From Bdellovibrionales bacterium (GTDB lineage Bacteria > Bdellovibrionota > Bdellovibrionia > Bdellovibrionales > UBA1609): DNA of 10,995 bases. Below, piece by piece: positions 1-7,821 of the stretch. Every line of letters begins with the position of its first letter. Position 1 is the stretch's first letter. Both the position numbers and the translations under genes were made by a program. The notes beneath the pieces were generated by a model. The model was not told where the DNA came from. It saw only the letters and a program-made list of their open reading frames with translations, and did not search any database. The stretch covers positions 1-10,995 of the forward strand of contig JADJNU010000019.1 of the NCBI GenBank assembly GCA_016714165.1. Direction: 5' to 3'.

Positions 1-37
1 TTTTGGACAATGGTATTTTGGCTTTTCCCTTCCAACT

Positions 38-1299
38 CTATTCTCCATTTCTTGAGGATCTGAGCATGGAATAACACGAGATCAGCCATGAGATGAGTTT
101 TTGATGTTTTTTAATATGAATTCTTTGAGAGGCATAAATGCCTTGATGACCCGAAAAGTAATAACTCATGGAGCACGCAACAAAAGCGAATGGGCCAATG
201 CGGTGGCGAAAATCTCCATGGCCATTAAGGTACAGGCAATCGGCGTATTGGAAGCCCCTCCAAAAACAGCGGCGAATCCGACCGCGGCAGAAGGCAAGCG
301 AAATTGGCAAAATTAGAGCGAGGCGCTTCAAGCGTTGTTCAATAAAGACAAGTGGAATGAATTCACCCCCTAAATCCGGTTCCTATCGTCAGAGATGTGA
401 AGATAGATTTGAGTAAGGGCTCATTCGTCCACTTGATTCGTTAAAGCGTCCTGGATGTAGGGGATTCCGGGCCCACACGTACCGATAGGTACCTTCGAGA
501 AAGAAAAGAGTCACAACTAGGAATCCGCCAATGAGCGGCTTCAAAGGAGGATAGGATATAAATCGTTTCGCGGTTCTTTCGCAAGATGAGTACTCATGGA
601 AAAAGTTTGGCTGAGATGCCAAACGCAATTCCCTAACTCCGACAAAAAAAGGGCTTTCGCATCAACCGAAGGAATCTCAACAGACGGAAATTGGGAATGA
701 GGGGCTTGAAGAAGATGTGAAACACCGAACCCAACAAAGGAGGCGACGAAACACTCAAACCAGGCAAAAAGCCTGAGCTTACCGACATTAATCACTTCCA
801 TGCCGAACACCACTCCGGCCCATGGTGCACCAACGGCTGCGCCAAACCCAGCTCCAGCTCCTGCGGCGAGCAGAATCTTTCGCTCCTCGGGCTCGATCCT
901 AAAGAAATGTGTCAGTTGATCCGAAAGCGAGGCCCCCAACTGTACGGCTGTTCCTTCACGGCCTGCTGAGCCGCCAAACAAATGAGTAAGGATTGTTCCC
1001 ACAAGAATAAAGGGAGCCATATGGACGGGAATTACTTTCTTTGGATCATGAATTTCATTGAGAATTAGATTATTTCCTGCCGCCACATTTTTACCGAAGT
1101 GGTGATAGGTCCAACCGATAAAAAAGCCAGCAATGGGGAGCGCCCAGATAATAACAGGCGCCTTATCGCGAGTGTTTGTAGCCCATTCAAGTGAAATCAG
1201 AAAAACAGATGATGCAATACCGGCAAGAAAGCCGCTAATGGCACTGAAGAATGTCCAGCGGAGATAGCGGTTAATCAGTTTTGATTCGGTGTTTTTCAA
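38..1299 (-). CDS. clcF: CLC-F type fluoride/proton antiporter (frameshifted)
   Basis: Probable inner-membrane CLC antiporter of the fluoride-exporting branch (CLC-F, also EriC-F), which expels F- in exchange for H+. The first ~215 residues read cleanly from a TTG start at 1299. Residues 74-79 read AGNNLI where chloride CLCs carry GSGIP. Residues 110-117 read GSAGREGT, keeping the gating glutamate (E115) with Thr in place of Pro of GREGP. The frame then breaks at a T-run near 642-649 and the protein continues in other frames: PPLKPLIGGFLVVTLFF, then GIPYIQDAL, then GGEFIPLVFI (the GxFxP motif, about 345-372), then GFAAVFGGASNTPIACTL and YYFSGHQGIYASQRI. About 420 codons in all, normal for the family, with at least five frame changes. 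A fluoride riboswitch directly upstream supports F- rather than Cl- as substrate. Family assignment is firm; the C-terminal end (stop near 38) is approximate. Confidence 0.88.
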
Positions 1300-1310
1300 G
1301 ACCCACTCCC
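1297..1310 (-). promoter_or_regulatory. Ribosome binding site setting a TTG start for the CLC-F gene
   Basis: GGGAG (1310-1306, minus) lies six bases before TTG (1299-1297). No ATG or GTG is nearby in frame, and the reading frame from this TTG gives the expected short cytoplasmic N-terminus followed by the first membrane segment. The site is inside the helix described for the riboswitch. Confidence 0.7.
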
Positions 1311-1329
1311 ACCCTTAGTTTGGTAGGAG
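1306..1329 (-). promoter_or_regulatory. Riboswitch expression platform: anti-Shine-Dalgarno helix
   Basis: On the minus strand CTCCTACC (1329-1322), the 3' end of the aptamer, is complementary over eight positions (one G-U pair) to GGTGGGAG (1313-1306), with an 8-nt loop AAACTAAG. GGTGGGAG contains the Shine-Dalgarno of the CLC-F gene. The CTCC is also the strand that forms the aptamer pseudoknot, so the two folds exclude each other. I infer translational control: without fluoride the helix hides the ribosome site; fluoride stabilises the aptamer and frees it. No U-tract follows the helix, which argues against a transcription terminator. Confidence 0.7.
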
Positions 1330-1380
1330 CCATCAGCACGACCTCGTTGCGAGCGGCGGTTAAGGGAGACCCCATTGCCC
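1322..1380 (-). promoter_or_regulatory. Fluoride riboswitch aptamer (crcB motif)
   Basis: Read on the minus strand, the leader of the CLC-F gene opens with GGGCAATGGGGTCTCCC, continues TTAACCGCC, has a small hairpin CTCG-CAA-CGAG, and ends CTGATGGCTCCTACC. This follows the order and sequence of the fluoride aptamer: a 5' GGG..ATG..CCC hairpin, an AAC-GCC junction, a variable stem, and the highly conserved CTGATGGC(Y)TCCTAC 3' block. The GGGG in the first loop can pair with CTCC of the 3' block, as expected for the aptamer pseudoknot. A few stem positions pair imperfectly, consistent with the error rate seen elsewhere in the window. These RNAs bind F- and turn on fluoride-resistance genes such as crcB and eriC-F, which matches the gene that follows. 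Confidence 0.88.
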
Positions 1381-1458
1381 ATTGCCTATTGCTTTGATGC
1401 TAGATGTGTTTATTCGCAATTGCAATGAGTTTAAAACTCGCGTCATTGCAATCAGAGG

Positions 1459-1798
1459 ATGGGCGAACCGCTGGGCAAGCAACGGTCTTGGCGGGATCTT
1501 GATTTTTAGCTCAATGTACTATGTCCATTCGTGCTTGTTGATATCGGAATGGCGGCATACTCTGGTCCGCATCAATCGTATCCGGATGTTCGCCCTCCTC
1601 TCGTAAATATTATTGAATATATTCAGATTTTTGAGCCTGGTGGATCGAAGGATGCGATTGTAAGGCTCAGAGTGGGCGGTTGTCGAACGGGCGATCGCAA
1701 AGGCGTTCTCAGTTTATCGTCACAACCTGGAAAATCTGTTTGGGGATTTGCCCAAAGGTCTTTCGGGGGAGGAGTTTTTTAATTTTAATCCTGAATGA
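1459..1798 (+). CDS. Unrecognised protein, about 110 residues (frameshifted)
   Basis: Not recognised. Coding is suggested by a coherent composite: MGEPLGKQRSWRDLDF at the start, then YSGPHQSYPDVRPPLVNIIE and YIQIFEPGGSKDAIVR in one frame, then a change near 1670 to AVVERAIAKAFSVYRHNLEN followed by LFGDLPKGLSGEEFFNFNPE and a TGA at 1796-1798. A second frame change falls near 1505-1530. The end looks like a genuine charged, helical C-terminus. The start is uncertain: the ATG at 1459 has no well-spaced Shine-Dalgarno, and an upstream ATG at 1423 in another frame is possible. The gene is divergent from the fluoride unit, and its stop codon overlaps the likely start of the next gene (ATGA), so the two are probably translated together. 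Confidence 0.45.
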
Positions 1799-2668
1799 TG
1801 CAATGAAGCAAAGAAAGACAGTCCATCACTGAGCAGTTGCAGGCCTGGGAAATGGACCTAATGAAAGTGGCCATTTTTTTTAGCTCATCTCCGAATGTTG
1901 AGTCCGCATGGTTTAAGAAACTCCAATCCATTCATTTAACACTTAATGAAAGCTCCTGGGTATTGCCGGGTATTCTTTGGTACTATTTTTCACTTGAAGA
2001 TCGGGCAGAGGATTATCGAATAAAAATGGAGTTTAAAAATTCCGGTGCTATTGGAAACGAAATTTTTTCGGAAGGATCGGTTTTGCTAGTTTGGCCGACT
2101 TTCTTTTACTCGACTCTTTTTCCTCGAAATTTTTTGGCCACCCAATGCCTCAAACCAATAGGGATTTTACCAAGCTGGATCAGATCTTCATAGGGCTTGG
2201 AAATGTACTTGATGAATTTAGAGTGGACCAACGAGAACGTATGAATATTTATTCCTTGTTCAAAGAGATTCGGCCGGAATCCAGCCTTAGTCTTATCGCC
2301 GGAGTTTGCTGCAACAGTAGCTCAAAGACAAAATGGACTCCGGACCCTGAGCCTACTTAGTGAGGTGGATCAGATTTTTCTCTTAGACAACGCCTCTTGG
2401 CGAGTCAATCCCTCAGGGAGAATTGGCTCGACGACCGGCAATTGCGAAAATGTACGGAGAATTGGCCACTCTGGAGGGCTCTGCGGAAAAGCCAATCCAC
2501 GGGCTGTGTCGAAGGCTTTTGCATAAATTCTCTATGCGCGATCGATTTACTTGGTGAAGGCGCACTCAAAAAGGAGGCGTTCTCTATTTTGACGTCCTTC
2601 AAACTCCAGACAAAATCGTGTCGTTCTTATTTTCACTAAGAGTGAATTTTTCACAGCAGCCCATCTGA
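1795..2668 (+). CDS. Unrecognised protein, about 290 residues (frameshifted)
   Basis: Not recognised. The ATG choices at 1795, 1798 and 1803 sit on the stop codon of the preceding gene. Successive fragments read like one soluble, mostly helical protein: SITEQLQAWEMDLMKVAIFF; TNRDFTKLDQIFIGLGNVLD (2155-2215) continuing EFRVDQRERMNIYSLFKEIR; FAATVAQRQNGLRTLSLLSE (2303-2362); SLRENWLDDRQLR (2410-2450); KMYGELATLEGSAEKPIHGL (from about 2450); and YFDVLQTPDKIV near 2590-2620. Each lies in a different frame from at least one neighbour, giving at least five frame changes. No signal peptide or membrane segment is clear. The last third contains many basic residues. The end near 2668 is approximate. 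Confidence 0.45.
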
Positions 2669-2771
2669 GTTGTTCTGTTTGCAGCTTTCTTTAAAGAAGG
2701 CTGTGGCATGATCGGTGCTTTATGTTCGCTCACCTATGTTGTCTGTTATTCCTATGGAGGCTTGGAACTCA

Positions 2772-3955
2772 TGAAATGGATATTCTGTTTAGTTGCTTTT
2801 GGTGTGGGATTGTTTTTTTACAATAGCCAATGTCATGCCAAAGGAAGGTAAATCGGGTCCACCTTCTCATCTCAGCATCGGAGATACTTTTCTGTTGGAT
2901 TTGGACTATGGAGATATGGAGGTAGGGAATCAGAAACAAGAAGGAACAGCCGAAATTCAGTTAAATCAAGAGGTTAGCCGTCGATATCCGCTTGCCCAGT
3001 TCGGATCTTATGTTATCGAAAAAGTGGTCATAGTGGCCAAATCATTTGATGGAAAGGCTCAAGCCGAGCTTTTGTTGGACCTGAACTCGCTGACCATTAA
3101 ATCAATACCAAAGGCGCGGGGATCTTTCTTGTCTAAAGAACGTGAAAGCTATGATCAGGTAGAGCTGGTAAATACAGAAGACCTCGATCAAGGGGAGCTT
3201 GGGAAATCCAGTTGAGGGCACTTTATCATTCATAGTGCTGTTCTTCATCTTAAGGTAATCAACAAAATTTTGGAAGCCTGCGGATTGATTCAGATTCATC
3301 GCAGGTTGCGAGCCCCGCAGCCCGAGCTCAATCGACGGAGCCAGAGGCCTCCTGGTGCAGGCGCCTGAACTGGTGGAGATCAGCCGGCGCCCGAACCAGT
3401 GCCTGAACCCGAACTGGCCTGTGTCTGATCCTAATAAGTTGCAAAAAACGATAAAGTGGAGATTGCTGCTCCGCCTAGAGCTGCCCCCCCTAAGGCTCTC
3501 GCCTAAAGCTGCTCCGCCTAGAAGCTGCCCCCTGAAACTGTCCCGCCTGAGGGCTGCTCCGCCTCGAAAAAATTGGGGGTGACACTTGTTTCTGTAATTC
3601 CAAAGAGCAATCCCAGCCGTATCACGAGGTTTCTCTAGATTTAGGCCTTGACGAAATTTTGGCCAGAGCCAACGTCGGGTTTCGTTTCCAGTAAATAAAA
3701 ACAATATTGTTGGAGTAAAGATTTCGTGTGTTGCTGGATCAACAGAGATAATTGAGGTTGTTGCTGTGCTTCGGGACGGAAGCAGACGTTCGCTGTCAGA
3801 GCTCCATGGTCCTATAATGAGTGGTGACGAACTTGCGGTTGATTTAGGGTTTTGCAATCCCATTAAAGAAATTCTTGTCGTTTCACAGGGGCTGGGAGAG
3901 AAGAGCTGATGAATCGGCCAGATATCAGCTGAAGGCCATCCAGTTGCAACGATGA
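2772..3955 (+). CDS. Exported protein with two beta-sandwich domains and a proline-rich linker (frameshifted)
   Basis: Starts at ATG 2772, ten bases after GGAGG, with a signal peptide (MKWIFCLVAFGVGLFFYNSQ, then CHAKG). A cysteine near the cleavage region could make it a lipoprotein, but no clean lipobox is seen. After a frame change at about 2848 domain 1 follows: HLSIGDTFLLDLDYGD, then SYVIEKVVIVAKSFDGKAQA and SYDQVELVN. This V..AKS..G.A pattern resembles beta-sandwich proteins common in Bdellovibrio. A linker includes PAPEPVPEPEL (about 3380-3412) and an AAPPR/K repeat. Domain 2 reads NNIVGVKISCVAGSTEIIEV, VLRDGSRRSLSELHG and KEILVVSQGLGEK, and ends ARYQLKAIQLQR at a TGA (3953-3955). At least five frame changes. 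Likely periplasmic or surface; function unknown. Confidence 0.65.
3465..3567 (+). repeat. 15-bp tandem repeat encoding AAPPR/K units
   Basis: About seven imperfect copies of GCTGCTCCGCCTAGA, coding Ala-Ala-Pro-Pro-Arg/Lys/Glu. Several copies are 13 or 17 bases long and so change the frame, which is why no single frame crosses the array. It lies in the linker between the two domains of the exported protein. True length is uncertain because repeats of this kind suffer both replication slippage and sequencing error. Confidence 0.75.
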
Positions 3956-4034
3956 GCGACTTTTGGTCGGGGGGGCAGGGAGGACGGCTTCGCCCATTTA
4001 ACAACCATTCATGGAGTGAAAGCAGAATTTGTGG

Positions 4035-4050
4035 GGCTCCTAACGGAGCC
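4035..4050. terminator. Possible bidirectional hairpin between convergent genes
   Basis: GGCTCC-TAAC-GGAGCC is a perfect 6-bp stem with a 4-base loop, placed between the end of the exported protein gene (3955, plus) and the end of the radical SAM gene (about 4040, minus). No U-tract follows on either strand, so termination is inferred from position only. The stop codon closing the last matched radical SAM frame lies inside the loop. Confidence 0.3.
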
Positions 4051-5379
4051 TGATGAGAGATTCGGTACAATCCATCCTTGGAGGGCCTACTAATTCCGGA
4101 AGATGGCTCAGGTTTTGTTTTCTTGATGCGTCCAAGAGCGGCTGTCACGGATTGAAAGTGGGAGAAAGTCCGGCGACTTGAGGGAGGAAATTTCAAATGT
4201 TCAACAATCCGATCCAGTGTGGCTGCAAAAACTTTCTCGCGCATAAGAGGGCGCTGCTGAGAGCCAATCGACTCTTTCCTTTGCAATAGTTTCTGTGACT
4301 TCCTGTTTCCAGATTTGGGGGGAGATTGCGAATATCATAGTAGCTGGGATTGTTTAGGATAGTGAGATTGGGGACGTTGCCGACTCCCGGTCAAATCAAG
4401 GACTGAATCCAGTCGATGAGTTCGTGTAGTCTCAGAATGTTGTAAATCTGTACTGTCACGTTAAACTGGATGACAAAGGGAGAGTCCTTCGCCCAACTCG
4501 AGATTTCATGAACGATCGACAATCTTTGTCCATTTGCTTGGGTAGCGTATGTAGTCTCAGTTCACCGTAAGCATCCAACACTCGCGTAAAAAACTCTTTT
4601 GAAAGTTTGCAAAGCACTTCAGTAGTTCCTGATTCAGGACTGTAAGGTTTGTGTATAAAAGAAACTTCCGTGCTGCGAGAAATGCCGTTCTTTGTAGTTC
4701 CTTTAAGAGTTCAGCGTCTCAGGAATAATGAGAGGTTCTCCTCCAGCCACATGAAAATTCCTGATATGGGGAAGAATTGCCTTGAAAGGGTTTGAACTTT
4801 TCTCTCCGATACCAGTCATATTTATAGCGCCATCTAATAAAAATGAGTTTTTCCCAAGGTCAATCTGGACCCGGTTCCATTCAAGAGACCATTTCTGCTT
4901 GCTCTCGGATTGACATGCGACAAACAAGATTGCAGAAGTTTCCAAGTCGGAGGTCCAGATAAGAGGGAAGGATTGTTGTTCGTCCACGTTGTTTAGTACT
5001 TTTATGATTTCAGCAATTCTGTCCGCGAATCGCCAGTTTTCGATTTGGCGTCCGCTTCTTTCCGCCGCACTTTCTACAGTTTTACATCTGGAGCAAGCGG
5101 CAGGCCACCTGCCCTTTAGCATCTGTCGTGCCGAACCCTCAATGAGGCTTGGGCATTTGAACTTTGTCTGGATCAGTCGTTTGTCACCTTTAGAATTCTT
5201 CCAAAGGTGGAACGAATGGAATTCCATACTCTTCAGAGGTACAATAAATTTGATGTTCACCACCAAGATTAATAAAACGTTGGATCAAGGCAAAAACGCA
5301 GAAAGATTCCGTATATTTTCGGGGAGTTGGCCCTTCAAAGTGGCGTTTTGGTGAATAGTCTCCTCGGAGTCATCAACAT
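4040..5379 (-). CDS. Radical SAM enzyme with N-terminal twitch domain (frameshifted)
   Basis: Radical SAM enzymes cleave S-adenosylmethionine at a [4Fe-4S] cluster to make a radical; those with SPASM/twitch domains often modify peptides, but this substrate is unknown. In order: a twitch opening, FC(V)LPWIQ restored by two one-base edits, followed by RFINLGGEHQIYC (about 5245-5312); RQMLKGRWPAACSRCKTVES; the cluster motif LDLRLGNFCNLVCRM (about 4912-4958), whose third Cys is recovered by one base; HIRNFHVAGGEPLIIPE (the GGE motif); FLLYTNLTVLNQELL; LDAYGELRLHTLPKQMD; FVIQFNVTVQIYNILRLHEL (about 4410-4475); and a tail LLDASRKQNLSHLPELV (about 4095-4140). About 430 codons, normal for this class, with at least six frame changes. 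The start near 5379 (or ATG 5373) and the end are approximate. It is divergent from an MFS transporter gene. Confidence 0.85.
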
Positions 5380-5601
5380 TCGTTCCCACGAATATAAATC
5401 TCCATCTTAAGGTGAAATACGAGATGTGGTGTCAGTTTCACTTGGTATACTTGCTCTGAATTGGCCGTGCCCGTGCTCGTGCTCGTGCCAACAAAATCTA
5501 GTTAAGTTTAAATCCGGGGCTATTGGCAATTTTGACGGAAGATCAAGCCCATATTTTATCGGCTTTCATGACGATGGTAGTCGATTGTTGCGGATGAAAG
5601 G
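5380..5601. other. Divergent intergenic region
   Basis: About 220 bases between the start of the radical SAM gene (minus) and the MFS transporter gene (plus). It must hold both promoters, but I cannot name convincing -35/-10 pairs. The only clear structure is the short hexamer array at 5465-5488. The upstream limit is uncertain because both gene starts lie near frame changes. Confidence 0.4.
5465..5488. repeat. Hexamer microsatellite (YCGTGC x4)
   Basis: Four uninterrupted copies of a six-base unit: CCGTGC twice, then TCGTGC twice. It sits in non-coding DNA between divergent genes. The unit is a multiple of three, so a change in copy number would alter promoter spacing, not a frame. Confidence 0.7.
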
Positions 5602-6917
5602 ATGAAGTCAAACATGCGGCTCGCAAGAAATGCGTAATATGGAACTGCGGTGGTCCTGTGTTCTTTTGCGTATGCCTCATTGTTTTACCCTTGGTTTTAG
5701 ATAATGCTCGTGGTCCCTTTTACCCTTAGTGCTGCAAAAGACCTTCACCACGACCGGATACCTGGGCTCTTGGCTATTTTCTGCTGACCTCTCTGCTGAG
5801 CTTTATGGCGAGCTACTCCTGTCGGTGGTTGATTCCGTTGTAGGGGATCGATGCGCGTTTTGCGGGGAAGTTTATTTTTTATGGGTCTTGGATGTGTGGG
5901 TTTAGGTCTTGGCGGAAACTATATTTCTGTCCTGGTCGCCTCCGGAGTTCTAGGAATTGGTCAGGGAATTGGATCGGTTGCTCAGCACGTGCTTATTCAG
6001 GAAAGTTCACCCAGAATCCATTGGAACGCCTTTCTCAAGATGGCCTTCCATAGCAATTATGGGATGGCCTCCTTTTTAGCTCCTCTCACCTTCTCCTACG
6101 CTATCGGGCTAAATTATCCCTGGACCAAGATTGTTTTTTTGTTTAGCGGGATTCCCTTTATAATATTGAACTTTTTCGCTATTTCCTTTTCTAGAGGAAG
6201 AGGATTGCGAAATTCAAGCCCTAAGCTCATCTCCTGACAAGGGCTCAAAGGCATCAAAGGAATTATCGCATTAATGGCATTGGACAGGAAAGTTCTTCGG
6301 AGGAGCAAGGTGAGAGCAGAGGAGAGCAAATCAAATGGGGATTTCAAAGAAGACAGAGCCTTTGGATGGCCATGATAGTGGCAACCTACCTTGTTGAGAG
6401 CTGTCACTGACCACGCGAATAGTGCTTTATCTGAAGCGGAAGCTAGCTTAATGGTCGGACGCGGGTTCGGCAAATGCCCTCACTTGTTTTTCTTTTGATG
6501 TTTTTGAGTCGACTTGTTTTTTGTGGGTGCCCGGTTTACTCAAGAGCTCCAGTCGTCATGTGCTCTCATATTGGCTGATTTTTCTCCCTCTTTTACGGCC
6601 TGGGGCTCGTTATGATCCACGTCTTCCTAATTTTATGCGGCCTGAGCTTGGGGCCCTTCTTTCCAGTATTCTGGTAAACGGATGTCGTGGTTGGAAAACA
6701 AGCGGGTGGTGTGTTTCAGGATGCGAAATCTTTTGGAACCTTGATGACCGTCATAATACATTATAGCTTGGGCCGCCTCAACGATGAGATGGGGATTCAG
6801 TTGCGACTGTTATGGCTGGGTCACATAATGGCTCTGCTCTCTTCGTTTCTCATTTTATCAATTCTTGTAACCAAAAATCCATTGTCCCATTTGCGAAACT
6901 TGACGTCTAATCCATAG
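5602..6917 (+). CDS. Major facilitator superfamily (MFS) transporter (frameshifted)
   Basis: Inner-membrane secondary transporter of about 430 codons; substrate cannot be told. The start is placed at ATG 5602, just after GAAAGG; ATG 5614 is an alternative. Composite segments: AVVLCSFAYASLFYPWF (first helix, 5650-5700), TTGYLGSW then LLTSLLSFMASYSC, MRVLRGSLFFMGLGCVGLGL from 5851, ISVLVASGVLGIGQGIGSVA, and FHSNYGMASFLAPLTFSYAI, where the (S/M)YG.(A/G)S.LAP pattern is typical of MFS proteins. Then TKIVFLFSGIPFIILNFFAI, WMAMIVATY, a loop around 6400-6480, VGKQAGGVFQDAKSFGTLMT (6687-6746), SLGRLNDEMGIQLRLLWLG and a last helix IMALLSSFLILSILV before a charged tail ending at TAG 6917. Several frame changes, concentrated at 5640-5850 and 6240-6690. 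It is divergent from the radical SAM gene; co-regulation is possible but unproven. Confidence 0.75.
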
Positions 6918-6918
6918 A

Positions 6919-7176
6919 TCTGAAAAGCGCATCGGTTTTTCTCATCTGCCTTGTTTTGTTCCATTTCTTGTAGGCGGGTGGTCGTGGATCCGTGCTGAGA
7001 CATTCTCTGATGGCGTGGAGAACCTCCTGAAGCAGGCATTTCGAGCGAGTCTGATTTTTCGTAAAGCGAAGAGCTCTTCCATCGCAGAAGATGAAATTCT
7101 GTTGGGCAGAATGAATCGGGTTGGTGACTTAGCCATCCAGAGGGAGCTTGCAGGTAAGAGTCCACTGGGGATATAA
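6919..7176 (+). CDS. Possible small protein, unrecognised
   Basis: An open frame with no in-frame ATG, beginning immediately after the MFS stop and running to TAA 7174-7176. It reads GFSHLPCFVPFLVGGWSWI (hydrophobic), then RAETFSDGVENLLKQAFRAS and AEDEILLGRMNRVGDLAIQR, ending ELAGKSPLGI. The second half looks like a genuine amphipathic helical protein. Two minus-strand frames are also open here (6942-7226 and 6821-7165), but their sequences are richer in Ser, Arg and His and less protein-like. Without a start codon the gene model is incomplete; a frame change near 6920-6980 may hide the start. Confidence 0.3.
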   Translation, partial: SEKRIGFSHLPCFVPFLVGGWSWIRAETFSDGVENLLKQAFRASLIFRKAKSSSIAEDEILLGRMNRVGDLAIQRELAGKSPLGI

Positions 7177-7238
7177 GGCTTTATATCAATACAGGTGCCC
7201 TCGACCATATCTAAGCCACTGATCAATATCCGGTTTAT

Positions 7239-7622
7239 TCAATCGACAAAATTTGAACGACAGTCATACCTATCGCATTTGGTCGATGAGGGCTCCGCAG
7301 GCAAAAACCCCAAATTTTTTCCTTCCCAATCGAGGAGGGTGAACCTTCTTGAGAAGAGTTTTATTTTTATTCGATGAAATAGCCAGAGGGCCACAAGTGA
7401 GAAAAGGATTCCAGTCCGGCGGTCAGCGGCAGGCCCCGTCAATGTGCTCTGAAAAATGAATAGCACCATGACTGAGACAAGAAGTAGTCCCTGTTTTGGC
7501 ACTCCAAACTTTTTCCGAGGAAACAGGACTAGATATGCCCGATCGGGCTCATAGAGATGGAATAGGACATCAAGTTTCCTTCTTGAAAAGAGCATACATA
7601 TCAAGAACGAAGCAACAATCAA
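7239..7622 (-). CDS. Possible membrane protein, 127 residues, unrecognised
   Basis: The frame begins at TTG 7622, preceded in frame by further hydrophobic codons, so the true start may lie upstream. It reads MIVASFLICMLF, a basic and aromatic stretch, KQGLLLVSVMVLFIFQSTL (a probable membrane helix), a short loop with PAADRRTG, ILFSLVALWLFHRI (a second helix), then a basic tail RFTLLDWEGKNLGFLPA. The plus strand opposite has many stops between 7380 and 7620, supporting the minus frame there. The last 40 residues are less certain. I do not recognise the family. It faces the plus-strand genes to its left end to end. Confidence 0.35.
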   Translation of the reverse strand: MIVASFLICMLFSRRKLDVLFHLYEPDRAYLVLFPRKKFGVPKQGLLLVSVMVLFIFQSTLTGPAADRRTGILFSLVALWLFHRIKIKLFSRRFTLLDWEGKNLGFLPAEPSSTKCDRYDCRSNFVD

Positions 7623-7642
7623 GAAAATCAGTTAATATTTGA

Positions 7643-7821
7643 GTGAGTGACCTGATCTGGTTGGGTCTCGACAAATTGACAAGAAGAGACGATGATGCCC
7701 TCGCTGTAGTCCTATAAATCACAGACCAAGTCCCGCTGGATAGTGCCCTGATTCGTGGGTTCTTTGAACCGGTAAAAAGGGAGCAGCTAATTCGATTGAG
7801 AGTTCCATTAAATGAATTTTG
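7643..7821 (+). CDS. Possible small coding region, unrecognised
   Basis: From GTG 7643 the frame reads SDLIWLGLDKLTRRDDDALA then VVL and a TAA. After the TAA the same frame stays open as VPLDSALIRGFFEPVKREQL and IRLRVPLNEF, stopping at TGA 7819-7821. The second part looks protein-like and its end overlaps the ATG at 7812 of the next frame. No Shine-Dalgarno precedes the GTG. Weakly supported. Confidence 0.2.

Noticed and set aside
541..645. The last 35 residues of the unbroken CLC-F frame (after VDAKALF)
   Set aside because: They do not resemble CLC sequence, whereas a shifted frame from the T-run at 642-649 continues with PPLKPLIGGFLVVTLFF, as expected for the family.
1692..1699. GCGATCGC palindrome (resembles the cyanobacterial HIP1 repeat)
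   Set aside because: It is a single occurrence inside a probable gene; HIP1 is meaningful only when abundant.
3102..4286. A 394-codon open frame on the minus strand, the longest in the window
   Set aside because: Its product is rich in Ser, Arg, Pro and Gly and is the antisense of the AAPPR repeat and beta-sandwich gene. The plus strand holds a signal peptide and recognisable domains there, and the frame's first part overlaps the tail of the radical SAM gene in a different frame. It is a shadow.
4989..5354. A 121-codon plus-strand frame opposite the radical SAM gene
   Set aside because: The minus strand holds the twitch and cluster motifs of a known family across the same bases; the plus frame is antisense.
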